Source: Bacteroidota bacterium
Lineage (GTDB): Bacteria > Bacteroidota > Bacteroidia > Chitinophagales > Saprospiraceae
Assembly (NCBI GenBank): GCA_018222965.1
Contig: JAAEZH010000023.1
Span: 308 to 64,307, forward strand
Length of the DNA: 64,000 nucleotides
Direction: 5' to 3'
This document shows positions 43,725 to 52,534 of the stretch, one piece after another. Each line of letters opens with the position of its first letter. Position 1 is the stretch's first letter. Both the position numbers and the translations under genes were made by a program. The notes under the pieces are model-generated. The model did no database searches and had not been told where the DNA came from. It was given only the letters and a program-made list of their open reading frames with translations.

Positions 43725-45266
43725 TCACAACGGCACATTTCCATGCTTCTTGCGTGGCAGGGTATCTACCTTGTTTTCCAACATGGCAAAACCAGCGATT
43801 AGTTTTCTACGGGTTGTGCGTGGCGGAATTACCTCATCGACAAATCCTCTTTGGGCAGCGCGATAAGGATGCGCAAACTTTTCGGCATACTCGGCTTCTT
43901 TTTCAGCCAACTTAGCCTGCGGATCATCTGATTCCTTAATTTCCTTGCGGAAGATAATTTCACTGGCTCCCCGGGCACCCATAACCGCAATTTCGGCAGT
44001 CGGCCAGGCGTAATTCAGGTCTGCACCGATGTGTTTGGAGTTCATTACATCGTAAGCACCACCATAAGCTTTGCGGGTAATCAGGGTAATACGTGGCACC
44101 GTTGCCTCGCTAAAGGCATAAAGGAGTTTGGCACCGTTGGTAATGATGCCGTTCCACTCCTGATCGGTACCCGGAAGGAAGCCGGGAACATCAACCAGCA
44201 CCAAAAGCGGAATATTAAAGCAATCGCAAAAACGCACGAAACGCGCTCCCTTGCGGCTGCTGTTTACATCCAGCACCCCGGCCAGCGACATAGGCTGATT
44301 GCCCACAATACCTATTACTTTTCCGGCGATGCGGGCAAAACCGGTAATGATGTTATCGGCAAAATCGGGGTGAATCTCGAAAAAACTGTCTGCATCCACT
44401 ACGCCGTTTACCACATCCCGCATATCATAAGGATGTTGCGGGTTCTCGGGAATAAGGTCAGTAAGTTTATCGCGCCACTCCTCGCCTACTTCATAAGGCA
44501 GTGATGGAGGTTTCTCTTCGCAATTCTGAGGCAGGTAAGACAGTAATTTTTTTAGCTGCAGGATACAGTCCAGATCATTGGCAGCGGTTAGATGCGTCAC
44601 GCCCGATTTGACGGAATGCGCCGATGCCCCTCCCAGATCTTCAGCAGAAACTTCCTCGTTGGTAACTGTTTTTACCACATTCGGACCGGTCACAAACATG
44701 TAAGAAGTTTGCTCCACCATGATGATAAAATCGGTGATGGCCGGGGAATATACAGCTCCGCCGGCGCAGGGGCCCATGATGGCGGAAATCTGCGGAATCA
44801 CACCCGAAGCCCGCACATTGCGGTAAAAGATATCGGCATAACCGCCCAGCGAACGAACGCCCTCCTGGATCCGGGCTCCCCCGGAGTCATTTAGTCCGAT
44901 CACAGGTGCCCCGTTTTTCATGGCCAGATCCATGATCTTGCAGATCTTTTCAGCATGTGTTTCAGATAGAGAACCTCCAAAAACGGTAAAATCCTGGGCA
45001 AATACGTAAACCAGTCGGCCATCTACGGTGCCATACCCGGTAACCACCCCGTCACCCGGAATGATCTGTTTGTCCATACCAAAGTCGGTGGTACGGTGGG
45101 TAACCAGCATTCCGATTTCTTCGAATGACCCTTTGTCGAGAAAGAGCTCCACGCGTTCCCGGGCTGTCAATTTGCCTTTCTCATGCTGCTTGGCAATCCG
45201 CGCTTCTCCTCCCCCTTTACGGGCTTCTTCCATCTTATCTTTTAACCTGCTCAGTTTGTCCTCCAT
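43725..45266 (-). CDS. Acyl-CoA (propionyl-CoA) carboxylase beta subunit
   Basis: 513 residues of the carboxyltransferase beta type. Recognised by [56 protein letters not shown], the oxyanion-forming [14 protein letters not shown] and [12 protein letters not shown], then [14 protein letters not shown] and the C-terminal [14 protein letters not shown] and [11 protein letters not shown]-like block. It transfers the carboxyl group from biotin to an acyl-CoA, most likely propionyl-CoA, giving methylmalonyl-CoA. The biotin-bearing alpha subunit is not in the window. It is the first gene seen downstream of the methyltransferase on the minus strand, about 50 bp apart. Confidence 0.95.
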   Translation of the reverse strand: MEDKLSRLKDKMEEARKGGGEARIAKQHEKGKLTARERVELFLDKGSFEEIGMLVTHRTTDFGMDKQIIPGDGVVTGYGTVDGRLVYVFAQDFTVFGGSLSETHAEKICKIMDLAMKNGAPVIGLNDSGGARIQEGVRSLGGYADIFYRNVRASGVIPQISAIMGPCAGGAVYSPAITDFIIMVEQTSYMFVTGPNVVKTVTNEEVSAEDLGGASAHSVKSGVTHLTAANDLDCILQLKKLLSYLPQNCEEKPPSLPYEVGEEWRDKLTDLIPENPQHPYDMRDVVNGVVDADSFFEIHPDFADNIITGFARIAGKVIGIVGNQPMSLAGVLDVNSSRKGARFVRFCDCFNIPLLVLVDVPGFLPGTDQEWNGIITNGAKLLYAFSEATVPRITLITRKAYGGAYDVMNSKHIGADLNYAWPTAEIAVMGARGASEIIFRKEIKESDDPQAKLAEKEAEYAEKFAHPYRAAQRGFVDEVIPPRTTRRKLIAGFAMLENKVDTLPRKKHGNVPL

Positions 45267-45319
45267 GCTATACTTTCTAGTACTTTTTGTTGATTTTTAA
45301 TTTGTGAAGCCACATCCAT

Positions 45320-46120
45320 CTACACAACGGTATTCCGAACTACAAAACCCTTCCCTACCGAAAACTTGCTACGACCAAAAAGGTTTTTATCAAGCCTAAT
45401 AAATCCATCGGTCAATTTAACCAATCCGGGTTCTTTTAGGGAAGGTCGCAGGCTTCTTTTTTTCGAATTTTCATCCGAAGTGTGATTCCCGGCATTGTCT
45501 TTGAAGATCTTTTGGATCCACCCGGTATAGTACATTTCGGAAAGCGCCACCAGGTGTCCGCTCAGGTTTTGCTCTTCCAGTACTTCCAGTTCATTGCCGG
45601 CTGCCCACTGCCTGAAATCAATTCCTTTTATGAGATATTCATGCCCGAATGCATGTGCTCCCTGCATGATCTTTCTGCCTCCAAACTTCCTCAGTACTTT
45701 ATTAATGGGATCGTAAGTCCAGGGAAAGAAGTATTGCGGAAAACTGATAAATGCCAGTCCGCCGGGCTTCAATACCCGTTTGATTTCTTCCAGCATGCGC
45801 TCCGGCTTACCGACATGCTCCATGACATCAATGGAAAGTACAAAATCGAAGGTTTCATCTGCAAAACTGAGATCAAGGGCATCCTCTACCTGATAGGTCA
45901 CTTTTGTAAGGTCCTTGTTAAGCCTTTCGGCGAAAGCCACATCACGCGGATTGATATCACAGGAAACCAGTGAATCGCAGTACTCGGCAACCATCGGGTC
46001 GTAATCGCCCTCACCCGTACCCAGATTGAGACCATGCCCAAGCGGTCCGTAGCTCTTCAAACAGCGACGGGCAAACAAGTATCGGTTGCGGTATGTCGGA
46101 AATAAAAGCTTGTAATTCAT
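45320..46120 (-). CDS. Class I SAM-dependent methyltransferase
   Basis: 266 residues. Motif I GHGLNLGTGEGDYDPMVAEY (about 28-47), the acidic loop DINPRDVAFAERLNKDL, motif II DALDLSFADETFDFVLSIDVMEHVG and motif III LKPGGLAFISFPQYF. A C-terminal extension (about 180-266) has no obvious domain. Substrate unknown; the next gene upstream in the run is a membrane glycosyltransferase with 12 bp between, so a role in glycan or lipid modification is plausible. A perfect motif A copy (45924-45936) is read as FAERL between motifs. Confidence 0.88.
   Translation of the reverse strand: MNYKLLFPTYRNRYLFARRCLKSYGPLGHGLNLGTGEGDYDPMVAEYCDSLVSCDINPRDVAFAERLNKDLTKVTYQVEDALDLSFADETFDFVLSIDVMEHVGKPERMLEEIKRVLKPGGLAFISFPQYFFPWTYDPINKVLRKFGGRKIMQGAHAFGHEYLIKGIDFRQWAAGNELEVLEEQNLSGHLVALSEMYYTGWIQKIFKDNAGNHTSDENSKKRSLRPSLKEPGLVKLTDGFIRLDKNLFGRSKFSVGKGFVVRNTVV
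45924..45936. repeat. Motif A copy, perfect (CTTTCGGCGAAAG)
   Basis: Perfect copy in the methyltransferase gene, in another reading frame than the LSAK copies (read FAER). Confidence 0.9.
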
Positions 46121-46132
46121 ATCCTGCGCGTC

Positions 46133-48319
46133 CTATTGCCCCGCTGCCTGACGCAGTCGGTTGGCATTCTGTACATCGCCTTTTTGTTGATAAATATCGG
46201 CTGCCAAAGAATAAGCCGGTTTCAGACGTGGATTCAATTTAATGGCTTTTTCTAAATTGATCAGCGCAGCATCAAGTTGCCCCTGCTGCTTCTGAACCAC
46301 GGCCCAATAATAATACCCCACCGAATATCCGGCATCGATTTCTGTCGTTCGCCGAAAGGCAGCTTCTGCTCCGGCTGCATCGCCCATATTCAGTTTAGCC
46401 AGACCGGTAAAGTAGGTGCCGGTTAAGTTCTCAGGGACAATCTCCAGGATGCGCTGAGCAGCTGCCAGAGATTGCTGCGGACGTTGCAAATTGATATAGG
46501 CATTTGCCAGCCCGATCCAGGCTTGTTCGTTGTCCGGATAATTGGCTGCTTCCACTTCAAATGCCTGCACGGCGGTAGCCCAATCACGGCCTTTCACTGC
46601 CACCGCACCAACGAAAGCATCTTTGGTGTCGGCTTTCAGGATGGTTGTTAGCGGCACCCCGCTCGCATCAATTGTATGAATCGATTTGGAAGAAGGCCAG
46701 ATGCCTTCCCGCATTTGCGGTCCCCGTACATAACGAGTCGGGAATATGGCGTAATCCCATTCTCGCTCGTAGCGTTGACTGTATTTGACATAGCGCACGG
46801 TTACAATATCTCCGTACCGGTTGCCCAATTCCTTTCTAACAACATAGGAAAAGCTGGATGCAATGGTCACGGTATCTGTCATATCCGGCGAAATAATTCC
46901 TTCATCCTCCATCCAGTCCAGTGCATCTTTTACGCTTATGCCCCAGTAATCTGTTTCATAATTGCCGTAGGCACCTTTCATTCCGCCGCCCAACTCATTG
47001 AAATACACATAGGAGAGATTCTGGTTGCGCAGAATAAAGATCGTTGGCAATAACAAAAGTATGCCCGTAATCGCATACAAAGCGGGGCGTCCCCAGGCGG
47101 GTTTATCGAGCATTTTTTCGAGCTCCAGCCAAAAGAGCGAAGCCAGAATGACGATACCCGGATATACAAACATCAGGTGCCGCCAGCCATCATGCAAAAG
47201 AGAGTCCTTATAAATGATGTAAAAGAGCGGAAACAAAGAGGTAAACAAGAGCATGTTTATTGGCAGTCCGCCATAACGGGTAGTCAGTTTTTTGTACAAT
47301 CCAATGCTCCCGAAAAATCCGAGCAAAACGATCAACGGGATGGTCCGTCCGATCCAGCTAAGCGCATAATACCAGGGGGTTGTATCAGACATTACATTGG
47401 TGCCTTCAAACAGCACCCGAATCCGCACCCCTAATTTTGAAAATTCAGTCAGAGCTTCAAGCGGATGGCTTATGGGATTCGCCAAAGCAAAAGGCCAGAA
47501 TAAGACAGCCAACAGGTAACCGCCCAATCCGCCGATCAACCCATATTTCACATAAGGCAACCATTTCTTTGGTTCGGTAAAGCCTTTCGGCGAATGGCTT
47601 GCCAGAAAATAGGTCAAGGCAAACAATCCGGTATAGCCCAACAGCAACAAGCCCCCTGCCCGGGTAGATACAGCCAAACCAATACCACCGGCCAGGCCAA
47701 GCACCAGTTTCCAATCTGGTTTGGGCATAGAACGCAACATCCTAAACAGATAATAGATGGCCATGATGTAACCGGCCGCAAAGGGAATATCCTTCGGATT
47801 CATCAGACTATGGCCGAAAAATCGGGGCGATAAAAAGACGAGGAGAAAGGCAAAAATAGCCGCTCGATACCCGGCTATCTGTCTGACAAAAAGTGCGATA
47901 AAAAGCATTGCCAGCCAGCCAAGCAGGGCATTGAAAATGTGCCTTACATTATGGTATCCGGCATCGTCGACCTCCAAGCCCAAAACAGTATTTACAGCAC
48001 CGGTGACAATATCAAAAAAGCCGCCGTAGTAGTGCATATTCCCTTTCGGGATATTCAGGGCAGCTGTATCGGCTCCGAAAGAACCATAATAATCGATCAG
48101 CTTTTCCGAATAGTCATTTTGGTATTCATCGTCTCCATTGATTCCGGTATTCAGCGAAAGCAATACCAGGATCAGGGCAGCGACCCCGATAGTGATGCGA
48201 AATGCCGTTTTCCAAACCGGTTTTTCCTCCGGCAAGGGTGGCCTTTCAGGCCGGGCATTTGCTTTAGCAGAGACTTTAGAAGTGGTTGTTTTTCTTTTCT
48301 TCGATTTCCGTTTGCTCAT
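46133..48319 (-). CDS. Membrane glycosyltransferase (GT39-like) with C-terminal TPR domain
   Basis: 728 residues. A basic N-terminus (KRKSKKRKTTTSK) precedes about ten membrane segments from residue 30 to 440 (for example ITIGVAALILVLLSLNTGI, LLGWLAMLFIALFVRQIAG, PLIVLLGFFGSIGLY, ALYAITGILLLLPTIFIL). The early loop has the acidic NTGINGDDEYQNDYSEKLIDYYG and later FLSPRFFGHSLMNPKDIPFAAGY typical of polyprenyl-phosphate-dependent glycosyltransferases of the PMT_2 type. From about 600 to 728 come TPRs (NYPDNEQAWIGLANAYINLQRPQQSL, GYYYWAVVQKQQGQLDAALINL). Two motif A copies (46346, 47584) lie inside. The methyltransferase follows after 12 bp. Confidence 0.85.
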   Translation of the reverse strand: MSKRKSKKRKTTTSKVSAKANARPERPPLPEEKPVWKTAFRITIGVAALILVLLSLNTGINGDDEYQNDYSEKLIDYYGSFGADTAALNIPKGNMHYYGGFFDIVTGAVNTVLGLEVDDAGYHNVRHIFNALLGWLAMLFIALFVRQIAGYRAAIFAFLLVFLSPRFFGHSLMNPKDIPFAAGYIMAIYYLFRMLRSMPKPDWKLVLGLAGGIGLAVSTRAGGLLLLGYTGLFALTYFLASHSPKGFTEPKKWLPYVKYGLIGGLGGYLLAVLFWPFALANPISHPLEALTEFSKLGVRIRVLFEGTNVMSDTTPWYYALSWIGRTIPLIVLLGFFGSIGLYKKLTTRYGGLPINMLLFTSLFPLFYIIYKDSLLHDGWRHLMFVYPGIVILASLFWLELEKMLDKPAWGRPALYAITGILLLLPTIFILRNQNLSYVYFNELGGGMKGAYGNYETDYWGISVKDALDWMEDEGIISPDMTDTVTIASSFSYVVRKELGNRYGDIVTVRYVKYSQRYEREWDYAIFPTRYVRGPQMREGIWPSSKSIHTIDASGVPLTTILKADTKDAFVGAVAVKGRDWATAVQAFEVEAANYPDNEQAWIGLANAYINLQRPQQSLAAAQRILEIVPENLTGTYFTGLAKLNMGDAAGAEAAFRRTTEIDAGYSVGYYYWAVVQKQQGQLDAALINLEKAIKLNPRLKPAYSLAADIYQQKGDVQNANRLRQAAGQ
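46346..46358. repeat. Motif A copy, one mismatch (CGTTCGCCGAAAG)
   Basis: 12 of 13 bases match, in the TPR part of the glycosyltransferase gene, read AFRRT on the minus strand. Confidence 0.75.
47584..47596. repeat. Motif A copy, one mismatch (CTTTCGGCGAATG)
   Basis: 12 of 13 bases match, in a loop between membrane segments, read HSPKG on the minus strand. Confidence 0.75.
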
Positions 48320-48460
48320 CCCGTGTGGTTTGGGCGGGAAAGATATGATTTTTTTGTGGACCGACTTAATGACCGGGAAAATTGTAAGTATCTCAAACTA
48401 CGGTTGAGTTTGGTTGAGTCAGAACTGACAAAAAAACAAGCAATTACTGGCAAAATGCAT

Positions 48461-48468
48461 TACTTTTG
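48461..48468 (+). promoter_or_regulatory. -7 box for the aminotransferase gene
   Basis: TACTTTTG matches TAnnTTTG and lies 44 bp before the ATG at 48512. Confidence 0.6.
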
Positions 48469-48511
48469 CGCCTATTCCATAAACGAGGTGCATACACCTG
48501 ATTTATAATCA

Positions 48512-49720
48512 ATGATCATGGATCAATCTGTTATCCAACTACTGTCTGACCGGGTTTTAGACCTGCAGGAATCTGCCACTATTAAGATGTCTCAAATGGC
48601 GCGTGATCTGCGCGAACAGGGACACAATGTTATCAGCCTCAGCCTGGGGGAGCCTGACTTTGACACCCCCGACCATATCAAGGAGGCAGCGAAGAAAGCA
48701 TTGGATGATGGGTATACCAAGTATACACCCGTACCGGGATTGATGGAATTCCGCCAGGCCATTTCCCGTAAGTTTAAAAGGGAGAACGAACTGGATTATG
48801 CGCCCAGCCAGATTGTGGTTTCAAATGGCGCCAAACAATCTATTGCCAACCTGTCGCTTTCCCTGCTGAATCCGGGCGATGAAGTCATCATTTTTGCCCC
48901 TTACTGGGTAAGTTATTTTGAGATCGTACGATTGGCTGGCGGGGTACCCGTGATCCTCAGCGCCGGAATTGATCAGGATTTCAAAGTATTGCCGGAGCAA
49001 CTAAAAGGAGCTATTACCGATAAGACCAAACTCGTTCTTTTCTCTTCTCCCTGTAATCCCAGTGGCTCGGTATACAGCAAAGAAGAGCTATTTGCCCTGG
49101 CTGATGAATTGGAAGCGCACGAGCAAATCCATGTACTCTCGGATGAGATATATGAGCACATCAATTTCTCCGGCAAACACGCCAGCATCGGTGCTCATCC
49201 GGGCATTAAAGATCGGGTGGTCACCATCAATGGCATGTCGAAAGGCTTTTCCATGACCGGCTGGCGGCTGGGGTATATGGGTGCTCCGCAATGGATCGCC
49301 GATGCCTGTGCCAAGATTCAGGGGCAGTTTACTTCCGGAGCCACCTCCTTCGGACAAAAAGCGGCAGCCGAAGCCCTCGACGGCGACCTCGGCCCTACCA
49401 AAGAAATGTGTGCCGCCTTCGCCAAACGCCGCGAACTGGTCATTGATCTGCTCAGTGAAGTGCCGGGGGTTAAATGCAACAAACCTCAGGGAGCATTCTA
49501 TGTTTTCCCGGACATCAGCGCTTATTTCGGAAAAACGATAAATGGATTTACCATCCAAAATTCAGACGACTTTTGTACCTACCTGTTGCAGGAGGCGCAT
49601 GTAGCCGTCGTTGCCGGTTCTGCATTCGGAGCGGATGAATGTTTCCGGCTCTCCTACGCCGCTTCCGAAGCGGAGTTGCGCGATGCAATCGGTCGCATCA
49701 AAAAGGCGCTGACTGCTTAA
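48512..49720 (+). CDS. PLP-dependent aminotransferase, class I (aspartate aminotransferase-like)
   Basis: 402 residues. Class I fold with SLSLGEPDFDTPDHIKEAA (about 46-64), GYTKYTPVPGLMEFRQAI, SNGAKQSI, the Asn and Asp of SSPCNPSGSVY and DEIYEHI, the PLP lysine in GMSKGFSMTGWRLGY (about 243), and the carboxylate-binding Arg in FRLSYAAS. The Iβ/Iγ-type sequence fits aspartate or broad-range aromatic aminotransferases of the AspB kind. Transcribed alone from its own promoter; a strong hairpin at 49789-49822 follows. ATGs at 48512 and 48518 are both possible starts. Confidence 0.93.
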   Translation: MIMDQSVIQLLSDRVLDLQESATIKMSQMARDLREQGHNVISLSLGEPDFDTPDHIKEAAKKALDDGYTKYTPVPGLMEFRQAISRKFKRENELDYAPSQIVVSNGAKQSIANLSLSLLNPGDEVIIFAPYWVSYFEIVRLAGGVPVILSAGIDQDFKVLPEQLKGAITDKTKLVLFSSPCNPSGSVYSKEELFALADELEAHEQIHVLSDEIYEHINFSGKHASIGAHPGIKDRVVTINGMSKGFSMTGWRLGYMGAPQWIADACAKIQGQFTSGATSFGQKAAAEALDGDLGPTKEMCAAFAKRRELVIDLLSEVPGVKCNKPQGAFYVFPDISAYFGKTINGFTIQNSDDFCTYLLQEAHVAVVAGSAFGADECFRLSYAASEAELRDAIGRIKKALTA

Positions 49721-49788
49721 AAAACGGACGCTTTCCACCAAAGAAAATATTCCTTCGGATTGCTACAGGCATTCCCTTTCATCTGTGT

Positions 49789-49822
49789 CTTTCGGGCGAG
49801 CAAACACCGGTTCGCCTGAAAG
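49789..49822 (+). terminator. Hairpin after the aminotransferase gene
   Basis: CTTTCGGGCGA (49789-49799) pairs over 11 positions (one G-T) with TCGCCTGAAAG (49812-49822). Only a weak T-rich tail follows. The stem is close to motif A in sequence (CTTTCGGGCGA). Confidence 0.6.
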
Positions 49823-49927
49823 ATTTCTCTCCCTGATCATAAGATTCCGGTCCCCTGTTCTACTTCGATTAGAAGAATATTTATTTTTGGTTCGAATTTT
49901 ATTGTTTAACTCCACACCACGCACCAA

Positions 49928-50854
49928 ATGAAAAAGACATTCCTTTTTATCTCTTTGATTTTTTGCCTTTCGGCGAATGTATTCTCTCAGGATGACGTAG
50001 AACTCGACTCCGCAGAAATGGAAGCTTACCTGCAAATCGTAGAAAGCTACTACGACAGCCTGGAGTCTACCTTTAATTACGAATACGGCCAGGTTGAAAT
50101 CGGCGACGGATTAGCGACCATTAATGTACCGGAAGGATTTAAATACCTGAATGGCGAAGGGGGTGAGATCATCCTCACCGAATTTTGGGGAAACCCACCC
50201 ACGCATCCCGATAATTTATCCCTGGGCATGCTGATGCCTGCCGATCGTTCTCCGATGGATGACGAAGTATATGCCATCAACATCACCTTTGTACGCGAAG
50301 GTTTTGTAGATGATTCCGATGCAGCGAAGATCGATTTCGATGAACTATTGGAAACCCTTAAGGAAGACACCCAAATCGAAAGCGAGCAACAAGTCGAAAT
50401 GGGTTATGAAGCCGTAGAACTGGTTGGTTGGGCACAGGCTCCGTTTTACGACCAGGAAAACAAAAAACTACACTGGGCCCTTGATCTCGTATTCGGAGAT
50501 ACCGATTACCATACCCTCAATTACAACATTCGAATTTTGGGTCGTAGAGGATTTCTGCGACTCAATGTGATCGGAGGCATGGAATCCCTGCCTGAGGTCA
50601 ACGAGAATATCGAGCGATTACTCAGTTCGGTATCCTTCCAGGAAGGGCACCGCTATGAAGACTTCGACAGCAATGTAGATGAGATCGCAGCCTATGGCAT
50701 TGGCGGGCTCATCGCCGGAAAAGTATTGTTGAAAGCGGGTCTCTTTGCCAAACTCGGTATCTTTTTGGCCAAAGCCTGGAAACTGATTGCACTGGGTGTT
50801 GTGGCTGCGGTTGCAGGCGTCAGACGGTTTATGGGTGGGCGTAATAACGTTTAA
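49928..50854 (+). CDS. DUF2167 domain protein, exported and membrane-anchored
   Basis: 308 residues. Signal peptide ending CLSANVFSQ, DUF2167 core (about 45-245: YGQVEIGDGLATINVPEGFKYLNGEGG, FWGNPP, LGMLMPADRSPMDDEVYAINITFVREGFVDDSDAAKIDFDELL), and a C-terminal hydrophobic stretch (LAKAWKLIALGVVAAVAGV) ending in basic residues. DUF2167 proteins are widespread membrane-anchored periplasmic proteins without known role. Motif A (49967-49979) encodes part of the signal peptide cleavage region. Monocistronic, closed by a terminator at 50878. Confidence 0.9.
   Translation: MKKTFLFISLIFCLSANVFSQDDVELDSAEMEAYLQIVESYYDSLESTFNYEYGQVEIGDGLATINVPEGFKYLNGEGGEIILTEFWGNPPTHPDNLSLGMLMPADRSPMDDEVYAINITFVREGFVDDSDAAKIDFDELLETLKEDTQIESEQQVEMGYEAVELVGWAQAPFYDQENKKLHWALDLVFGDTDYHTLNYNIRILGRRGFLRLNVIGGMESLPEVNENIERLLSSVSFQEGHRYEDFDSNVDEIAAYGIGGLIAGKVLLKAGLFAKLGIFLAKAWKLIALGVVAAVAGVRRFMGGRNNV
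49967..49979. repeat. Motif A copy, one mismatch (CTTTCGGCGAATG)
   Basis: 12 of 13 bases match, in the signal peptide of the DUF2167 gene, read LSAN. Confidence 0.8.
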
Positions 50855-50877
50855 TCCGATTTTCTAGCTTAGTACGT

Positions 50878-50920
50878 AATGAGCAGTAATGAGATACCTC
50901 TTTACTGCTCATTTTTTATT
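50878..50920. terminator. Terminator after the DUF2167 gene
   Basis: AATGAGCAGTAA (50878-50889) pairs with TTACTGCTCATT (50902-50913), followed by TTTTTATT. Confidence 0.9.
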
Positions 50921-50942
50921 CAATTACTCACATCAATAGCCG

Positions 50943-50988
50943 TTACGAATTAAACGCATTAAACGAGTAAAACCAGTAAAACGGAATC
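50943..50988. repeat. TTAAACGCA / TAAAACGAG short repeats
   Basis: About four degenerate 9-11 bp units (TTACGAATTAAACGCATTAA, ACGAGTAAAACCAGTAAAACGG) before the MATE stop; related to the ACGTTTTACG repeats elsewhere. Confidence 0.6.
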
Positions 50989-52324
50989 AAAAATCATACT
51001 GATGCCATCGATTGGATCTTAAATACCAGGTCGAGACAATTATAACCAGAATCCAATAGAAAATTTCAGAGGACCAGGCCCATACAAGCCCCAGGTCTTT
51101 TATTTCAACAACGATGTATACAAAGATGAGGTAAAGCACCGCGATTATAGCCTGGATCATCAGCCCAAAGAGCGTTGCACCAGTGCCGGCCACACCACTG
51201 AAAAACACCCCGGCGAAAGAGAATAATCCCAGAATGACCAACAAAATATAGAAGATCGGTTTTGCTTCATTTATAAGGGACATATCTTCCGAACCCAATA
51301 AGGGATAGAGTATCGTTTCGGGAAACAATACCACAGGAAGTGTAATCACCATGGTCACAAAGAAGCACAGTTTGGCTGTTTTCCAAATGATAGGGAATAC
51401 AGCCTGGCGCTTTCGGGCACCGATAAAATTACTGACCAGGGTGTTGACCCCGGAAGCAAATCCCCAGCAGGGAATGGACATGATGAGATAAACCATCCGT
51501 ACCAGATTGGTGACGGCCAGTTCGCGTTCGCCCATGTTCTCGACGATGCCAAAAAATACAAACCAGGAACCCAGGCCTACAATAGACTGTGCAACGATTG
51601 GAGCACCGAGGTTTATCACTCGTTTTATCAACTCCCAGTCGATGCTTGGCAGTCGGAAAATCTTAAATTTCCGGATCTCCTTGTCCTGTAGCATATAAAC
51701 CAGGAAGACTACAAAAGCGACTGCCTCGGCTATGGAACTCGCCAGACCGGCACCGGCAATACCCATTTCCGGCAACCCCAAACGGCCATAAATAAAGCCG
51801 TAGTTTAAAACGATGTTGACAATGGCCAGTATCAGGGTATCCACTACAATAAACCAGGTACGGGCTATCCCCGTATAGAGGGCGATGATCGAGACCCCGA
51901 CATAACTAAAAAACACCCCCCAGCTTCTGGTGCTCAGATACTCCAGGCTCTTTCCATATATGACCTCTGAGTCTACCAAAAGGCTAAAGAACCAGGGTGT
52001 TCCATAAATCAGGAAGAGGTATAACAAGAGCGCCAGTCCCATCTCAAAATACAGGATCGCATAAAAGGTACGGCTGATCCGGTCATAAGATCCTTCGCCA
52101 TATCGGCGGGCAATCAGAATCTGCCCGCCACGGGAAAATCCATACCCGATGGCAGCAATGACCAGGTAGAAAACGCCTACAAACCCAATACTCGCAAAAT
52201 CTGCTTCACTGGTGTGAAAAAGAAATACACTATCCGTGAGCGCAATGACATTTTGCACGGCGCTTCCCAACATAATTGGCCCCGAAATGGACAGTATTTG
52301 GCGATAAGAGGTTTGTAACTGCAT
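50987..52324 (-). CDS. MATE family efflux transporter
   Basis: 445 residues with 12 membrane segments in two halves. The N-terminal YRQILSISGPIMLGSAVQNVIALTDSVFL (about 7-35) and the repeat-half start IKRVINLGAPIVAQSIVGLGSWFVFFGI (about 230) are the MATE hallmarks. It exports drugs or metabolites in exchange for Na+ or H+. It is divergent from the S9 lipoprotein gene with about 210 bp between them, a stretch that holds the sister motif CGCTTTCGCGAATT (52417-52430). Substrate unknown. Confidence 0.93.
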   Translation of the reverse strand: MQLQTSYRQILSISGPIMLGSAVQNVIALTDSVFLFHTSEADFASIGFVGVFYLVIAAIGYGFSRGGQILIARRYGEGSYDRISRTFYAILYFEMGLALLLYLFLIYGTPWFFSLLVDSEVIYGKSLEYLSTRSWGVFFSYVGVSIIALYTGIARTWFIVVDTLILAIVNIVLNYGFIYGRLGLPEMGIAGAGLASSIAEAVAFVVFLVYMLQDKEIRKFKIFRLPSIDWELIKRVINLGAPIVAQSIVGLGSWFVFFGIVENMGERELAVTNLVRMVYLIMSIPCWGFASGVNTLVSNFIGARKRQAVFPIIWKTAKLCFFVTMVITLPVVLFPETILYPLLGSEDMSLINEAKPIFYILLVILGLFSFAGVFFSGVAGTGATLFGLMIQAIIAVLYLIFVYIVVEIKDLGLVWAWSSEIFYWILVIIVSTWYLRSNRWHQYDF

Positions 52325-52534
52325 CCGGAAGCGAAGGTAATTGATCTAATTTGTAAATGGGATGTTTTGGTCAAATTGCTACACAGAAAGGCCGATGATT
52401 TTTATTTCCTTTTGCTCGCTTTCGCGAATTATCCCTCATTCCCAACCTGCGACCCGTAAAAAACCATCTGCCACCCGGAATTATATCAAATGGGGAAATT
52501 GAATTAACTTCATTGAGAAAAAATTAAAACATAC